From contig CANQFQ010000008.1 of assembly GCA_947599835.1 (NCBI GenBank), positions 1-62,428 on the forward strand: a stretch of 62,428 bases of DNA. The letters are read 5' to 3'. This stretch comes from an uncultured Bacilli bacterium (GTDB lineage Bacteria; Bacillota_I; Bacilli_A; RFN20; CAG-631). The position numbers and the translations under genes were made by a program. The notes under the pieces are model-generated. The model was not told the origin of the DNA and ran no database searches. It was given only the letters and a program-made list of their open reading frames with translations. Shown in pieces: positions 1 to 8,683 of this stretch. Positions within the stretch are counted from its first letter, which is position 1; the number at the start of each line of letters is the position of its first letter.

Positions 1-52
1 TCATTCATTTTTTCACTTATTTTTTCGTTTCATTTTGCAACACTTTCATATC

Positions 53-73
53 GCAACATTGTGTTGCTTTTTC
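53..73 (+). terminator. Possible weak terminator hairpin at window start
   Basis: A 6-bp stem GCAACA/TGTTGC with a 3-nt loop is followed by TTTTTC. It could end a gene that lies left of the window. The stem is short, so this is only a candidate. Confidence 0.3.
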
Positions 74-149
74 AATTGAGATTAACAATATTAAATAATG
101 ATGGGTAACGTCTTTTTATCGATAAAATGGGTGATTTCATAAAAAACTG

Positions 150-177
150 TTGAAAGAATATTGAAATATATTATAAT
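150..177 (+). promoter_or_regulatory. Promoter of tRNA-Ser
   Basis: TTGAAA (150-155), a 16-bp spacer and TATAAT (172-177) lie just upstream of the tRNA. Transcription would start near 184, a few bases before the mature 5' end at 191. Confidence 0.6.
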
Positions 178-190
178 AAAATGGTCAGTT

Positions 191-279
191 GAAAGCGTAT
201 CGAAGTGGTTATAACGAGCTTGACTCGAAATCAAGTTGTCTGCAAGGACACGTGGGTTCGAATCCCACCGCTTTCGCCA
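191..279 (+). tRNA. tRNA-Ser (anticodon CGA), CCA encoded
   Basis: The acceptor arms GAAAGCG (191-197) and CGCTTTC (269-275) pair perfectly, followed by discriminator G and an encoded CCA (277-279). The anticodon stem CTTGA/TCAAG encloses the loop CTCGAAA, so the anticodon is CGA and reads the serine codon UCG. A long variable arm (TGTC/GACA) is present, as expected for a class II tRNA. The T arm is GTGGG-TTCGAAT-CCCAC. It sits alone with its own promoter and terminator. Confidence 0.96.
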
Positions 280-291
280 TGAAAGAGAATT

Positions 292-328
292 TCGTTTTAT
301 TATCAAAAATAATAGAACGATTTTTTTC
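292..328 (+). terminator. Terminator of tRNA-Ser
   Basis: A 12-bp stem with one G-T wobble (292-303 against 309-320) and a CAAAA loop is followed by seven T residues and C. This is a textbook intrinsic terminator directly behind the tRNA. Confidence 0.8.
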
Positions 329-624
329 TTTTTATAGCACTTTCATGGTAGTTCTTTAAATTTGTAGACCATAGAATTTTTTGGGAATTTATCAAATTAA
401 TAATTTTAAAGTTTTTGAAATATAAAAATAGGCTTTGTTTTTGTAAAGTGATAGTTTAGGGTCATATAGAGTTTGAACCCTAACGTGTATTATGGGTTTG
501 AACTTTTACGATAAAAAAACATCTAACATAGATAGATGTTTTTAAGTAAAAATATAATTCCAAATGCATATGTAAAGATAACATAAAAAGAAAACGTATT
601 TCCCGTGCTTTTATTTAAAAAAAG
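329..624. other. Non-coding gap with two small hairpins
   Basis: No convincing gene is present. Two inverted repeats occur: TTAGGGT...ACCCTAA around 453-481, and a 9-bp stem AAACATCTA/TAGATGTTT (517-541) flanked by A7 and T5, which could act as a terminator in either direction. The word GTTTGAAC occurs twice (near 469 and 495). Otherwise the stretch is plain AT-rich spacer. Confidence 0.4.
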
Positions 625-679
625 AAAAAGGCTGTGAACACCAACTTATGATAAGAAGGTTTGTTGCACAGCCTTTTTT
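625..679 (-). terminator. groESL operon terminator
   Basis: On the minus strand AAGGCTGTG and CACAGCCTT form a stem directly after groEL, ending in TTTTTC, with further pairing inside the loop. Confidence 0.8.
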
Positions 680-691
680 GAAAAATTTTGA

Positions 692-2323
<1,632 letters not shown>

Positions 2324-2602
2324 CTATTCAACAATAGCTAAGATATCTTCTGCTTGAATGAGAAGATATTTTTTATCATTTTCTTCGTAATCCGTAGCTG
2401 AATATTCTTTATAAATTACTTTATCCCCTACATGAACTAAGATGGGTTCTTTTACACCATCTTTGACTTTTCCTTCGCCTATAGCGACAACTTTAGCCAC
2501 ATGGGATTTCTTGTTATCGTTGGTTGGTAAAATAATATCTCCTACTTTCTTTTCTGTAGGTTCAACTTCTAATAAAACATAATCATTTAATGGCTTAATC
2601 AT
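2324..2602 (-). CDS. groES: Co-chaperonin GroES (Hsp10)
   Basis: This 92-residue protein caps the GroEL ring. It begins MIKPLNDYVLLEV and has the mobile-loop and roof regions at expected places (VGDIILPTN, GDKVIYKEYS). The start at 2602 is chosen because GGAGG lies 7 bases upstream; the seven extra codons further upstream would place the start inside the ribosome-binding region. It is the first gene of the operon with groEL and follows two HrcA-type operators. Confidence 0.97.
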   Translation of the reverse strand: MIKPLNDYVLLEVEPTEKKVGDIILPTNDNKKSHVAKVVAIGEGKVKDGVKEPILVHVGDKVIYKEYSATDYEENDKKYLLIQAEDILAIVE

Positions 2603-2616
2603 AATAGATCCTCCTT

Positions 2617-2643
2617 TTAGCACTCTTTTGTTTAAACTGCTAA
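2617..2643 (-). promoter_or_regulatory. CIRCE operator 1 (HrcA site)
   Basis: TTAGCACTC, a 9-bp spacer and AACTGCTAA match the CIRCE palindrome (TTAGCACTC-N9-GAGTGCTAA) perfectly in one half and at 7 of 9 positions in the other. It lies over the predicted groES transcription start. HrcA itself is not in the window. Confidence 0.8.
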
Positions 2644-2647
2644 GTAC

Positions 2648-2676
2648 ATTATAAGCACTCTGATTAGCAAAGTCAA
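2648..2676 (-). promoter_or_regulatory. groESL promoter (sigma-A type)
   Basis: Reading the minus strand, TTGACT (2676-2671), exactly 17 bp and TATAAT (2653-2648) form a near-consensus vegetative promoter. It is flanked by the two CIRCE copies, so repression is by HrcA and no sigma-32-type promoter is needed. Confidence 0.85.
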
Positions 2677-2690
2677 TATTGGAGTGCTAG
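2664..2690 (-). promoter_or_regulatory. CIRCE operator 2 (HrcA site)
   Basis: TTAGCAAAG, a 9-bp spacer and GAGTGCTAG match CIRCE with one good half (8 of 9) and one degenerate half (6 of 9). It overlaps the -35 box of the groESL promoter and starts 47 bp from operator 1. Confidence 0.7.
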
Positions 2691-2790
2691 TTTTTTTGCA
2701 AAATAAAAAATAGATTTAACCTTTGGTTAAAGATTTACCTTTTAAAACCAAGATAAATCATGCTATAATAAAGTCAAACGAGGTTAGAAT

Positions 2791-3372
2791 ATGAATAAAA
2801 AGAAGCATTATTCCATCATGATTTGTGTTATTTTTACGTTTGTTTTTATGATTGCAGGAATTATCTTGGCAGTTTTATCGAATCGACAAGTCGGATTTAA
2901 TCTTTATAATATTTTATCTTTAATTTGTATTTTTATTGCGGCTTGTTTCATTTTTATACCAATGATTGTTAACAAGATACATAGTAAAAGGTTGTGTCAA
3001 CAACTCATGACACAAAGAACAAGTCATCCCACACAATTTATTGATGCTATTTTTAAAGATTATATGGAACATAATTTACAATTTTCCATACAACATATCG
3101 AAAAACAATATTTCGAACCATTAATGAATGAAAAAAACGAATTAGCGGTTCGCTATCATACTTTGTTTGTATATCAAAAGATTGACATTTATATTGAAAT
3201 TTATTTTCTAATGGATCGTTGTGTCATTTTATTTGATGATGGAAAGCTTTATCAAAAAGAAATGAATTATGATAATCAATCCAATACACAAGATTTTTAT
3301 TATCAAATATCTTTGATTGTAAATGCTCAATTAGAAGAAATCATTAAGCAGCAAAAAGTTTCGAAAGGGTAA
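2791..3372 (+). CDS. Unrecognised membrane protein, two N-terminal TM helices
   Basis: I do not recognise this 193-residue protein. After a lysine-rich start it has two hydrophobic segments (about residues 8-28 and 37-60), then a mostly hydrophilic cytoplasmic-looking domain of about 130 residues. GAGG precedes the ATG, and a TATAAT-like box lies near 2763. It runs divergently from groESL. Its 3' end overlaps the convergent deacetylase gene by 29 bp. Confidence 0.7.
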   Translation: MNKKKHYSIMICVIFTFVFMIAGIILAVLSNRQVGFNLYNILSLICIFIAACFIFIPMIVNKIHSKRLCQQLMTQRTSHPTQFIDAIFKDYMEHNLQFSIQHIEKQYFEPLMNEKNELAVRYHTLFVYQKIDIYIEIYFLMDRCVILFDDGKLYQKEMNYDNQSNTQDFYYQISLIVNAQLEEIIKQQKVSKG

Positions 3373-4039
3373 CATATTCAAACCCTTTTTTTTGTAATGT
3401 TGGAATAATGACATCTAAAGCAGACAAAGTGTTGGTATAAGTTTTACTACCATCATGAAATAACAAAATATCACCATTAGAAGGCTTGTTTAAGACATAT
3501 TTTATAATTTCTGAATCGGGTGTTTTATCCCAATCTTTAGAATCTTTATTCCATAAAATGATTTTCATATTTAATTCCCCACATACTTTTTTCAATGCAT
3601 CTGTTACAATGCCATAAGGGGGCCGAACAAATTGAGGTTGATAACCTGTAACTTTTTCAATTAAAGCATTGTTGGATTCTATTGCATTTTTAATTTCTTT
3701 TTCTGTTGCTTTTTTAATATTGATGTGTGTATAGAAATGATTGCCAATATCATGACCGGCGTCGACAATCATTTTTAAAATATCTTTTTGATATTCGATT
3801 TCTTCGCCTAGGACGAAAAAGGTTGCTTTTACTCGATATTTTTCTAATAATTCTAAAACTTTTGGGGTTTGTACTTTATCTGGGCCATCATCGAAAGTGA
3901 GACATTGATAAGGCTCTAAGGTTTTATAATTGCGATAGACTTTTGCCTCAATCGTGCCCGAGGCCATCAACGTAGAGCTCGAGTGACAACTAGAAAGTAA
4001 AAAAAAGCAGATGCTTGTAATTAAAAATTTAAATCGCAT
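3344..4039 (-). CDS. Polysaccharide deacetylase lipoprotein (NodB family)
   Basis: This is a carbohydrate esterase family 4 enzyme, likely removing N-acetyl groups from peptidoglycan or another surface polysaccharide outside the membrane. The N-terminus is a lipoprotein signal with lipobox LSSC (Cys18). The NodB motifs are in order: TFDDGP at 48-53, GNHFYTH (the metal-binding HxxxH region), RPPYG, a DSKDW segment, and LLFHDG near the end. The 231-residue length suits a minimal NodB domain. The start is supported by AAGGAGCG. The exact substrate is not determinable. The gene ends 29 bp inside the convergent membrane-protein gene. Confidence 0.92.
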   Translation of the reverse strand: MRFKFLITSICFFLLSSCHSSSTLMASGTIEAKVYRNYKTLEPYQCLTFDDGPDKVQTPKVLELLEKYRVKATFFVLGEEIEYQKDILKMIVDAGHDIGNHFYTHINIKKATEKEIKNAIESNNALIEKVTGYQPQFVRPPYGIVTDALKKVCGELNMKIILWNKDSKDWDKTPDSEIIKYVLNKPSNGDILLFHDGSKTYTNTLSALDVIIPTLQKKGFEYVTLSKLFAA

Positions 4040-4161
4040 AGGCGACGCTCCTTAAATCATTTTAGTTCATTATATGAAAACGAATTGTAAATTATTAAAT
4101 TTAAAAATTTCTTTTTATTATTTTTCGTGTATAATGAAATTAAGTTTAGGAGTGATTTTTT

Positions 4162-4404
4162 ATGAAACATTATTGCTATCAAACTACAGGAACTTGTTCA
4201 AGAGAAATTCAATTTGACGTTGAAAACGGCAAAGTTTACAACGTTTCTTTTGTTGGAGGATGTAACGGAAATTTGCAAGGAATTTCTAAATTAGTTGAGG
4301 GACAATCAGTGGAAGAAGTTATAAAAAGATTAGAAAATATTCGTTGCGGATTTAAAAGCACTTCTTGTCCAGATCAATTAGCAAATGCGTTAAAAAAAAT
4401 ATAA
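4162..4404 (+). CDS. TSCPD domain protein (TIGR03905 type)
   Basis: An 80-residue protein of the small TSCPD family, which is related to the C-terminal domain of adenosylcobalamin-dependent ribonucleotide reductases; its cellular role is not established. Four cysteines are visible (Cys5, Cys12, and those of GGCNGN and STSCPDQ), matching the four-Cys subgroup. AGGAGTGA precedes the ATG, and TATAAT lies at 4130-4135. It is followed 49 bp later by another small gene and then the metK riboswitch. Confidence 0.85.
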   Translation: MKHYCYQTTGTCSREIQFDVENGKVYNVSFVGGCNGNLQGISKLVEGQSVEEVIKRLENIRCGFKSTSCPDQLANALKKI

Positions 4405-4453
4405 TTATGGTTTATAAACCTGGTTTTAGGAAACAATAAAACTAGGTGATAAA

Positions 4454-4651
4454 ATGAAAAAAAGCAAAGAACAAGAATTATATGAACAACGACAACTTCA
4501 AATTGCGAATTCTTTATATGAGTTAGGACTTGAAGAGGATGTTATACAAGCGATTACCAAAATAGAGATGAATCAAGTTTTAAGATTTCGCAATGAATAT
4601 GAAGCAAAGCAAAAAGAAAAGATTGACTCAGATTCAAAAAATACGTTATAA
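4454..4651 (+). CDS. Small charged helical protein, unrecognised
   Basis: A 65-residue, highly charged protein, probably all helical, with no cysteine or membrane segment. AGGTGA lies 4 bases before the ATG. It sits between the TSCPD gene and the SAM riboswitch in the same direction. I cannot assign a function; the ribosome site and codon use resemble its neighbours, so it is probably real. Confidence 0.6.
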   Translation: MKKSKEQELYEQRQLQIANSLYELGLEEDVIQAITKIEMNQVLRFRNEYEAKQKEKIDSDSKNTL

Positions 4652-4667
4652 TTGTTCACGCATAAAG

Positions 4668-4815
4668 CTCTTATTAAGAACCACTAGATAGAAGGAATCG
4701 ATGACGTGGTAGCAACCCTTTATTAAAGAAGGTGCTTTATCCTCAGCAAAGTTTTACTTTGAGCAATAAGAGAAAGCATAAATAAAATTTGCTTTCCTCT
4801 TGGAGAGCTTTTTTA
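4668..4815 (+). promoter_or_regulatory. SAM-I (S-box) riboswitch with expression platform
   Basis: The S-box core is recognisable. P1 arms are CTCTTAT (4668-4674) and ATAAGAG (4766-4772), enclosing the conserved GATGACG, the GCAACCCT segment and GAAGGTGCTTTATCC. An attenuator region follows: GAGAAAGCA/TGCTTTCCTC and a short CTCT/AGAG hairpin ending CTTTTTTA. The P1 5' strand AAAGCTCT can also pair with AGAGCTTT of the last hairpin, consistent with alternative folds. In known members, binding S-adenosylmethionine stops transcription, here of metK. Confidence 0.93.
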
Positions 4816-4832
4816 TTTAAGGAGTGAAAGTT

Positions 4833-5975
4833 ATGAAGTATCCTAAAGTTTTTACCTCTGAATCGGTATCGGAAGGACATCCAGATAAAATCTGTGATCA
4901 AATATCAGATGCTATTTTAGATGCTTGTTTAGCACAAGATCCCTATAGTCGTGTGGCTTGTGAATGTTATGTAACGACCAATCATTTAATTATTGGCGGG
5001 GAAATTACGACCAAAGCTCAAATTGATTATCGGGCGATTGCACGAAAAGTGCTTCGTGATATCGGCTATACCAACAAAAAATACGGCATTGATGCCGATA
5101 GTTGTAAAATTGATGTTTACGTTAAACATCAATCTTTAGATATTGCTCGTGGCGTTGATGCTCAAGGCGCTGGCGATCAAGGAATTATGTTTGGTTATGC
5201 GACAGATGAAACGAAAGGATATATGCCATTACCGATTGTTATGGCACATAAATTGGTTCGTGTGGCGTCGGCTTTAAGAAAAAGTGGAGAATTTAAATGG
5301 GCGCGTCCTGATATGAAATCGCAAGTTACAGTGGATTATAGTCATCCTTTATCTCCACGTTTGGTTACAGTTTGTATGTCGATACAACACGATCCCAATT
5401 ATAAAAAAAGAGAATTTAAAAAATTTATTAAAGAAAAAATTATGATTGAAGTCGCAAAATCTTTTGATATGAATACCGATTTCAAAGTTGAAATTAATCC
5501 AACGGGTAAGTTTGTCATTGGTGGACCCAAAGGAGATGTTGGATTGACTGGAAGAAAAATTATTGTAGATACTTATGGGGGTAGCGCTCGTCATGGTGGA
5601 GGTGCTTTTAGCGGAAAAGATTGCACTAAAGTTGATAGAAGTGCAGCTTATATGGCAAGATATATTGCAAAAAATGTAGTTGCCGCAGGATTGGCCAAAA
5701 AATGCGAAATTCAATTAGCTTATGTAATTGGTAAAGCAGATCCTGTTTCGGTAATGATTGACACTTTTAATACCCATGTTATTCCAGAAGAAAAAATTTT
5801 ACAGGCTATATTAGAAAACTTTTCTTTAAAGCCACAAGAAATTATTCAACAATTAGAATTACGAAAGCCACAATTTCAACAACTTGCAAGTTATGGACAT
5901 ATAGGTCGCCATGATATTAATGTCCGTTGGGAAGCGTTAGATAAGGTTGAAATATTAAAAACTTATTTGCAATAA
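4833..5975 (+). CDS. metK: S-adenosylmethionine synthetase MetK
   Basis: It makes S-adenosylmethionine from methionine and ATP. The 380-residue protein carries all three family signatures: the N-terminal SVSEGHPDK loop, GAGDQGIMFGYA in the middle and GGGAFSGKD in the C-terminal half. The ATG at 4833 is chosen because AAGGAG lies 8 bases upstream; an in-frame GTG at 4824 overlaps that ribosome site. The S-box riboswitch directly upstream gives product feedback. A PanE-like gene follows after 14 bp. Confidence 0.98.
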   Translation: MKYPKVFTSESVSEGHPDKICDQISDAILDACLAQDPYSRVACECYVTTNHLIIGGEITTKAQIDYRAIARKVLRDIGYTNKKYGIDADSCKIDVYVKHQSLDIARGVDAQGAGDQGIMFGYATDETKGYMPLPIVMAHKLVRVASALRKSGEFKWARPDMKSQVTVDYSHPLSPRLVTVCMSIQHDPNYKKREFKKFIKEKIMIEVAKSFDMNTDFKVEINPTGKFVIGGPKGDVGLTGRKIIVDTYGGSARHGGGAFSGKDCTKVDRSAAYMARYIAKNVVAAGLAKKCEIQLAYVIGKADPVSVMIDTFNTHVIPEEKILQAILENFSLKPQEIIQQLELRKPQFQQLASYGHIGRHDINVRWEALDKVEILKTYLQ

Positions 5976-5989
5976 GAAAGGAAAAACAA

Positions 5990-7000
5990 ATGAAAATTTT
6001 ATTGATTGGTGCAGGTGCTATTGGAGGGTCTATAGCGGCTTGTTTAAAAAAAAGAAATGTGGATGTTACCCTTGTGGTAAAACATGATTGCTATGTCAAA
6101 TTAATTCAAGAAAAAGGAATTCATATTACGGGTCAAAAGGGCGATTTTATAGTTAAAATGCCTTCTTTTGCTAGAATAGAAGAAATCCAAGATACTTTTG
6201 ATATTATTTTTATTGCTACTAAGGCATATGATGTTGAAGAAATTTTAAAGAAAATAACGCCATTGATGAAAAAAAATACTAGCGTCGTTTCTTTGCAAAA
6301 TGGAATTTGTTTAGATCTTTATCAAAACTATGTTGGTGAAAAACATACTGTCGGTTGTGTTGTTGGATTTGGTGCAACAATGAATGGTTTTGGAAATATT
6401 AAGATAACGAGCACCGGGACTTTAGAAATAGGCAAAATTTCCGATGAGTTTAAAGGAGATCTCAATGCAGTACAAGATTGTTTAAGTGCTGTTTTTACAA
6501 CGAATATTGTGGATAATATTTATGAATTTTTATATTCCAAATTAATTATTAATTCTTGTATTACTTCTTTAGGTGCGATTACCGGAAAGCCTCTAGGAGA
6601 AATGTTAAAGCAAAAAGGAATTCGCGAAATTTTTATTGATATTATTAAAGAAGCCATTACTGTCGCTAATAAAAAACAAATCAATGTACCACCTTATGGC
6701 GGAAAATTAGATTATTATAAAATCTATCGTCGAAATTCTAAATTAGGAAATTGGATCAATCATTTGATTATCAAAATCGTTGGAAAAAAGTATAGTCAAT
6801 TAAAATCTTCTTCTTTACAATCGTTAGAAAGAGGTCAAAAGACGGAAATTGATTATTTTAATGGCTATATTGAACGATTAGGCAAATCTGTGGGAGTGCC
6901 TACACCATTAAATGAATGCTTAGTCCAAATGGTGAAAGAATTAGAAACCGGAAAAAGAAAACCACAAATGGAAAATGTTTTAGATATCCAATATAAATAA
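5990..7000 (+). CDS. Ketopantoate reductase family protein (PanE/ApbA)
   Basis: An NADPH-dependent 2-dehydropantoate 2-reductase family enzyme of 336 residues, which in characterised members reduces ketopantoate to pantoate for coenzyme A synthesis. The Rossmann motif GAGAIGG starts at residue 7. The family's catalytic-lysine region is visible in the LYSKLIINS segment, and the C-terminal ApbA_C domain follows. A purine-rich AAAGGA precedes the ATG. It is probably co-transcribed with metK. Several paralogous families share this fold, so substrate specificity is uncertain. Confidence 0.85.
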   Translation: MKILLIGAGAIGGSIAACLKKRNVDVTLVVKHDCYVKLIQEKGIHITGQKGDFIVKMPSFARIEEIQDTFDIIFIATKAYDVEEILKKITPLMKKNTSVVSLQNGICLDLYQNYVGEKHTVGCVVGFGATMNGFGNIKITSTGTLEIGKISDEFKGDLNAVQDCLSAVFTTNIVDNIYEFLYSKLIINSCITSLGAITGKPLGEMLKQKGIREIFIDIIKEAITVANKKQINVPPYGGKLDYYKIYRRNSKLGNWINHLIIKIVGKKYSQLKSSSLQSLERGQKTEIDYFNGYIERLGKSVGVPTPLNECLVQMVKELETGKRKPQMENVLDIQYK

Positions 7001-7066
7001 TGATTTGTTCAGTGTAAATTTTCTCAAAGATATGTTACAATAAAAATAGAAAAGGAGAGATTATGC

Positions 7067-7606
7067 ATGAAGTATCAAGTGATTAAAAAAAATATTAGAA
7101 TTTCACAAAATGAAGAGGAACAAATTGTTCAAAAAATTTCTAGAATAGAAAAAATGTTGAACAAAAGTGAGGAATTAGAATGCCGGGTCGTGGTTAAAAG
7201 TCACGGGATTTTAAAAAAGGTAGAAATTACAATTCCAACAAAGTTTCTTGTTTTACGGAGTGAAGTAGAAGCAGAAGAAGTTTTAGATGCTGTAGATATC
7301 GCCAAAGAAAAACTCGAATCACAAATTAGAAAAGTAAAAACGAAATTAGATCGCACAAACTCAAAGGCAAATCTTGGAAAAGCCTTCGTATTGAATGAAA
7401 TCCAATCGGATGAACAAGATGAAGAAGATGTTTATGTGAGAACCAAAAGCATCAAACCTACGCCAATGACTTTAGATGATGCGATTATTTCAATGGATGC
7501 TCTGGGACATAGTTTCTTTATATATCTAGATCAAAATGACCAAACCGTTTCTGTTGTTTATAAAAGAAATGAAGGCGGTTATGGGGTTATCGAAATTGAA
7601 AATTAA
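7067..7606 (+). CDS. hpf: Ribosome hibernation promoting factor, long form
   Basis: A 179-residue long-form HPF. The N-terminal HPF/RaiA domain (about residues 1-100) binds the 30S decoding region; after an acidic linker (DEQDEEDVYV) the C-terminal domain (about 125-178) dimerises and drives 100S ribosome formation. The C-terminal domain shows the typical KPMTLDDA-like and ALGHSFFIYLD motifs. AAAGGAG lies upstream of the ATG at 7067; an out-of-frame ATG occurs at 7063. The stop is followed by a terminator, so it is the last gene of its unit. Confidence 0.92.
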   Translation: MKYQVIKKNIRISQNEEEQIVQKISRIEKMLNKSEELECRVVVKSHGILKKVEITIPTKFLVLRSEVEAEEVLDAVDIAKEKLESQIRKVKTKLDRTNSKANLGKAFVLNEIQSDEQDEEDVYVRTKSIKPTPMTLDDAIISMDALGHSFFIYLDQNDQTVSVVYKRNEGGYGVIEIEN

Positions 7607-7614
7607 TTAAACAA

Positions 7615-7641
7615 GGATCATGCAAATGGTCCTTTTTCTTT
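7615..7641 (+). terminator. hpf terminator
   Basis: The 7-bp stem GGATCAT/ATGGTCC (one G-T wobble) with a GCAA loop is followed by TTTTTCTTTT. Confidence 0.75.
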
Positions 7642-7725
7642 TAAAAGTTAAAATAAAAAATGAAATTTATTTTCTCTATCGGTAAAGAATTTGTTACAAT
7701 AAGATAGGGCAAGGAAGTGAGCACA

Positions 7726-8682
7726 ATGATTCAGATTATCATTGATAAAAATGATCAAAACAAAAGGTTAGATAATTATATAAAAAAATATCTCAATCAA
7801 GCGCCATTATCTTTAATTTATAAACTTTTTAGAAAAAAAGATATTAAAGTCAACAAAAAGCCCGCTAAGCCTGATTATATTACGCAACTCGGTGATGAAA
7901 TTACGATTTATATTTCAGATACGGATTTGCATAAAAAACAACAAATTGCCGTTTCTAGCCGAAAAAGTTTTGATATTATTTACGAAGATGACAATATCAT
8001 TATCGTAAATAAACCGATTCATTTATTAGTTCATGAAGGCCAAAACGAAAACGAAGAGACTTTGACACAGCAAGTTTTACATTATTTAATACAAACAAAT
8101 CAATTTGACCCAGCAAAAGAAAACACTTTTATTCCTGCGCTAGCGCATCGAATCGATAGAAATACGAGTGGTTTGGTTGTTTTTGGTAAGACCCATTTGG
8201 CTTTGCAAGAATTGTTTCATGCTTTTTCATCGCATGAAAGTGTGGATAAAAGATATCTTGCATTGGTTGCTGGTTGTTTAACAAACGATGGAAATATTGA
8301 AGTTCCATTGCGAAAAGAGGAAAATAAAAAGCTTGTTTTTGTTGATAAAAACGGGCTTTATGCCAAAACAGAATATCGGGTTTTAGCAACTTATCAAGAT
8401 TGTAGTTTAATTGAAGTACATTTATTGACCGGACGAACGCATCAAATTCGAGTGCACATGAAATACATTCATCATCCATTAGTTGGTGATTTTAAATATG
8501 GAAATGAGCAAACGGATAAATTAGCGAAAAAATATCAAATGAATAATTATTTTTTACATGCTAAACAAATTACATTTAAAAATTTTACAAATACATTAGC
8601 TTATTTGAATCAAAAAACATTTACTGCACCTTTATATGAATGGCAAAAATTGCTGCTCAAAAGGCTTGAAAAGGAGAATTAA
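7726..8682 (+). CDS. RluA/RluD family pseudouridine synthase
   Basis: This 318-residue enzyme converts uridine to pseudouridine in RNA, most likely in 23S rRNA. The N-terminal S4 RNA-binding domain covers about residues 1-65. The catalytic domain carries HRIDRNTSGL, in which the Asp is the nucleophile, followed by TGRTHQIRVHM. The ATG at 7726 is chosen over a GTG at 7717, since AAGGA at 7711-7715 suits only the ATG. It is the first of three closely spaced genes. Which uridine is modified cannot be told from sequence. Confidence 0.92.
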   Translation: MIQIIIDKNDQNKRLDNYIKKYLNQAPLSLIYKLFRKKDIKVNKKPAKPDYITQLGDEITIYISDTDLHKKQQIAVSSRKSFDIIYEDDNIIIVNKPIHLLVHEGQNENEETLTQQVLHYLIQTNQFDPAKENTFIPALAHRIDRNTSGLVVFGKTHLALQELFHAFSSHESVDKRYLALVAGCLTNDGNIEVPLRKEENKKLVFVDKNGLYAKTEYRVLATYQDCSLIEVHLLTGRTHQIRVHMKYIHHPLVGDFKYGNEQTDKLAKKYQMNNYFLHAKQITFKNFTNTLAYLNQKTFTAPLYEWQKLLLKRLEKEN

Positions 8683-8683
8683 G

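Noticed and set aside
91..306. Minus-strand open frame of 71 codons
   Set aside because: It is the antisense of tRNA-Ser and its promoter, a common spurious frame.
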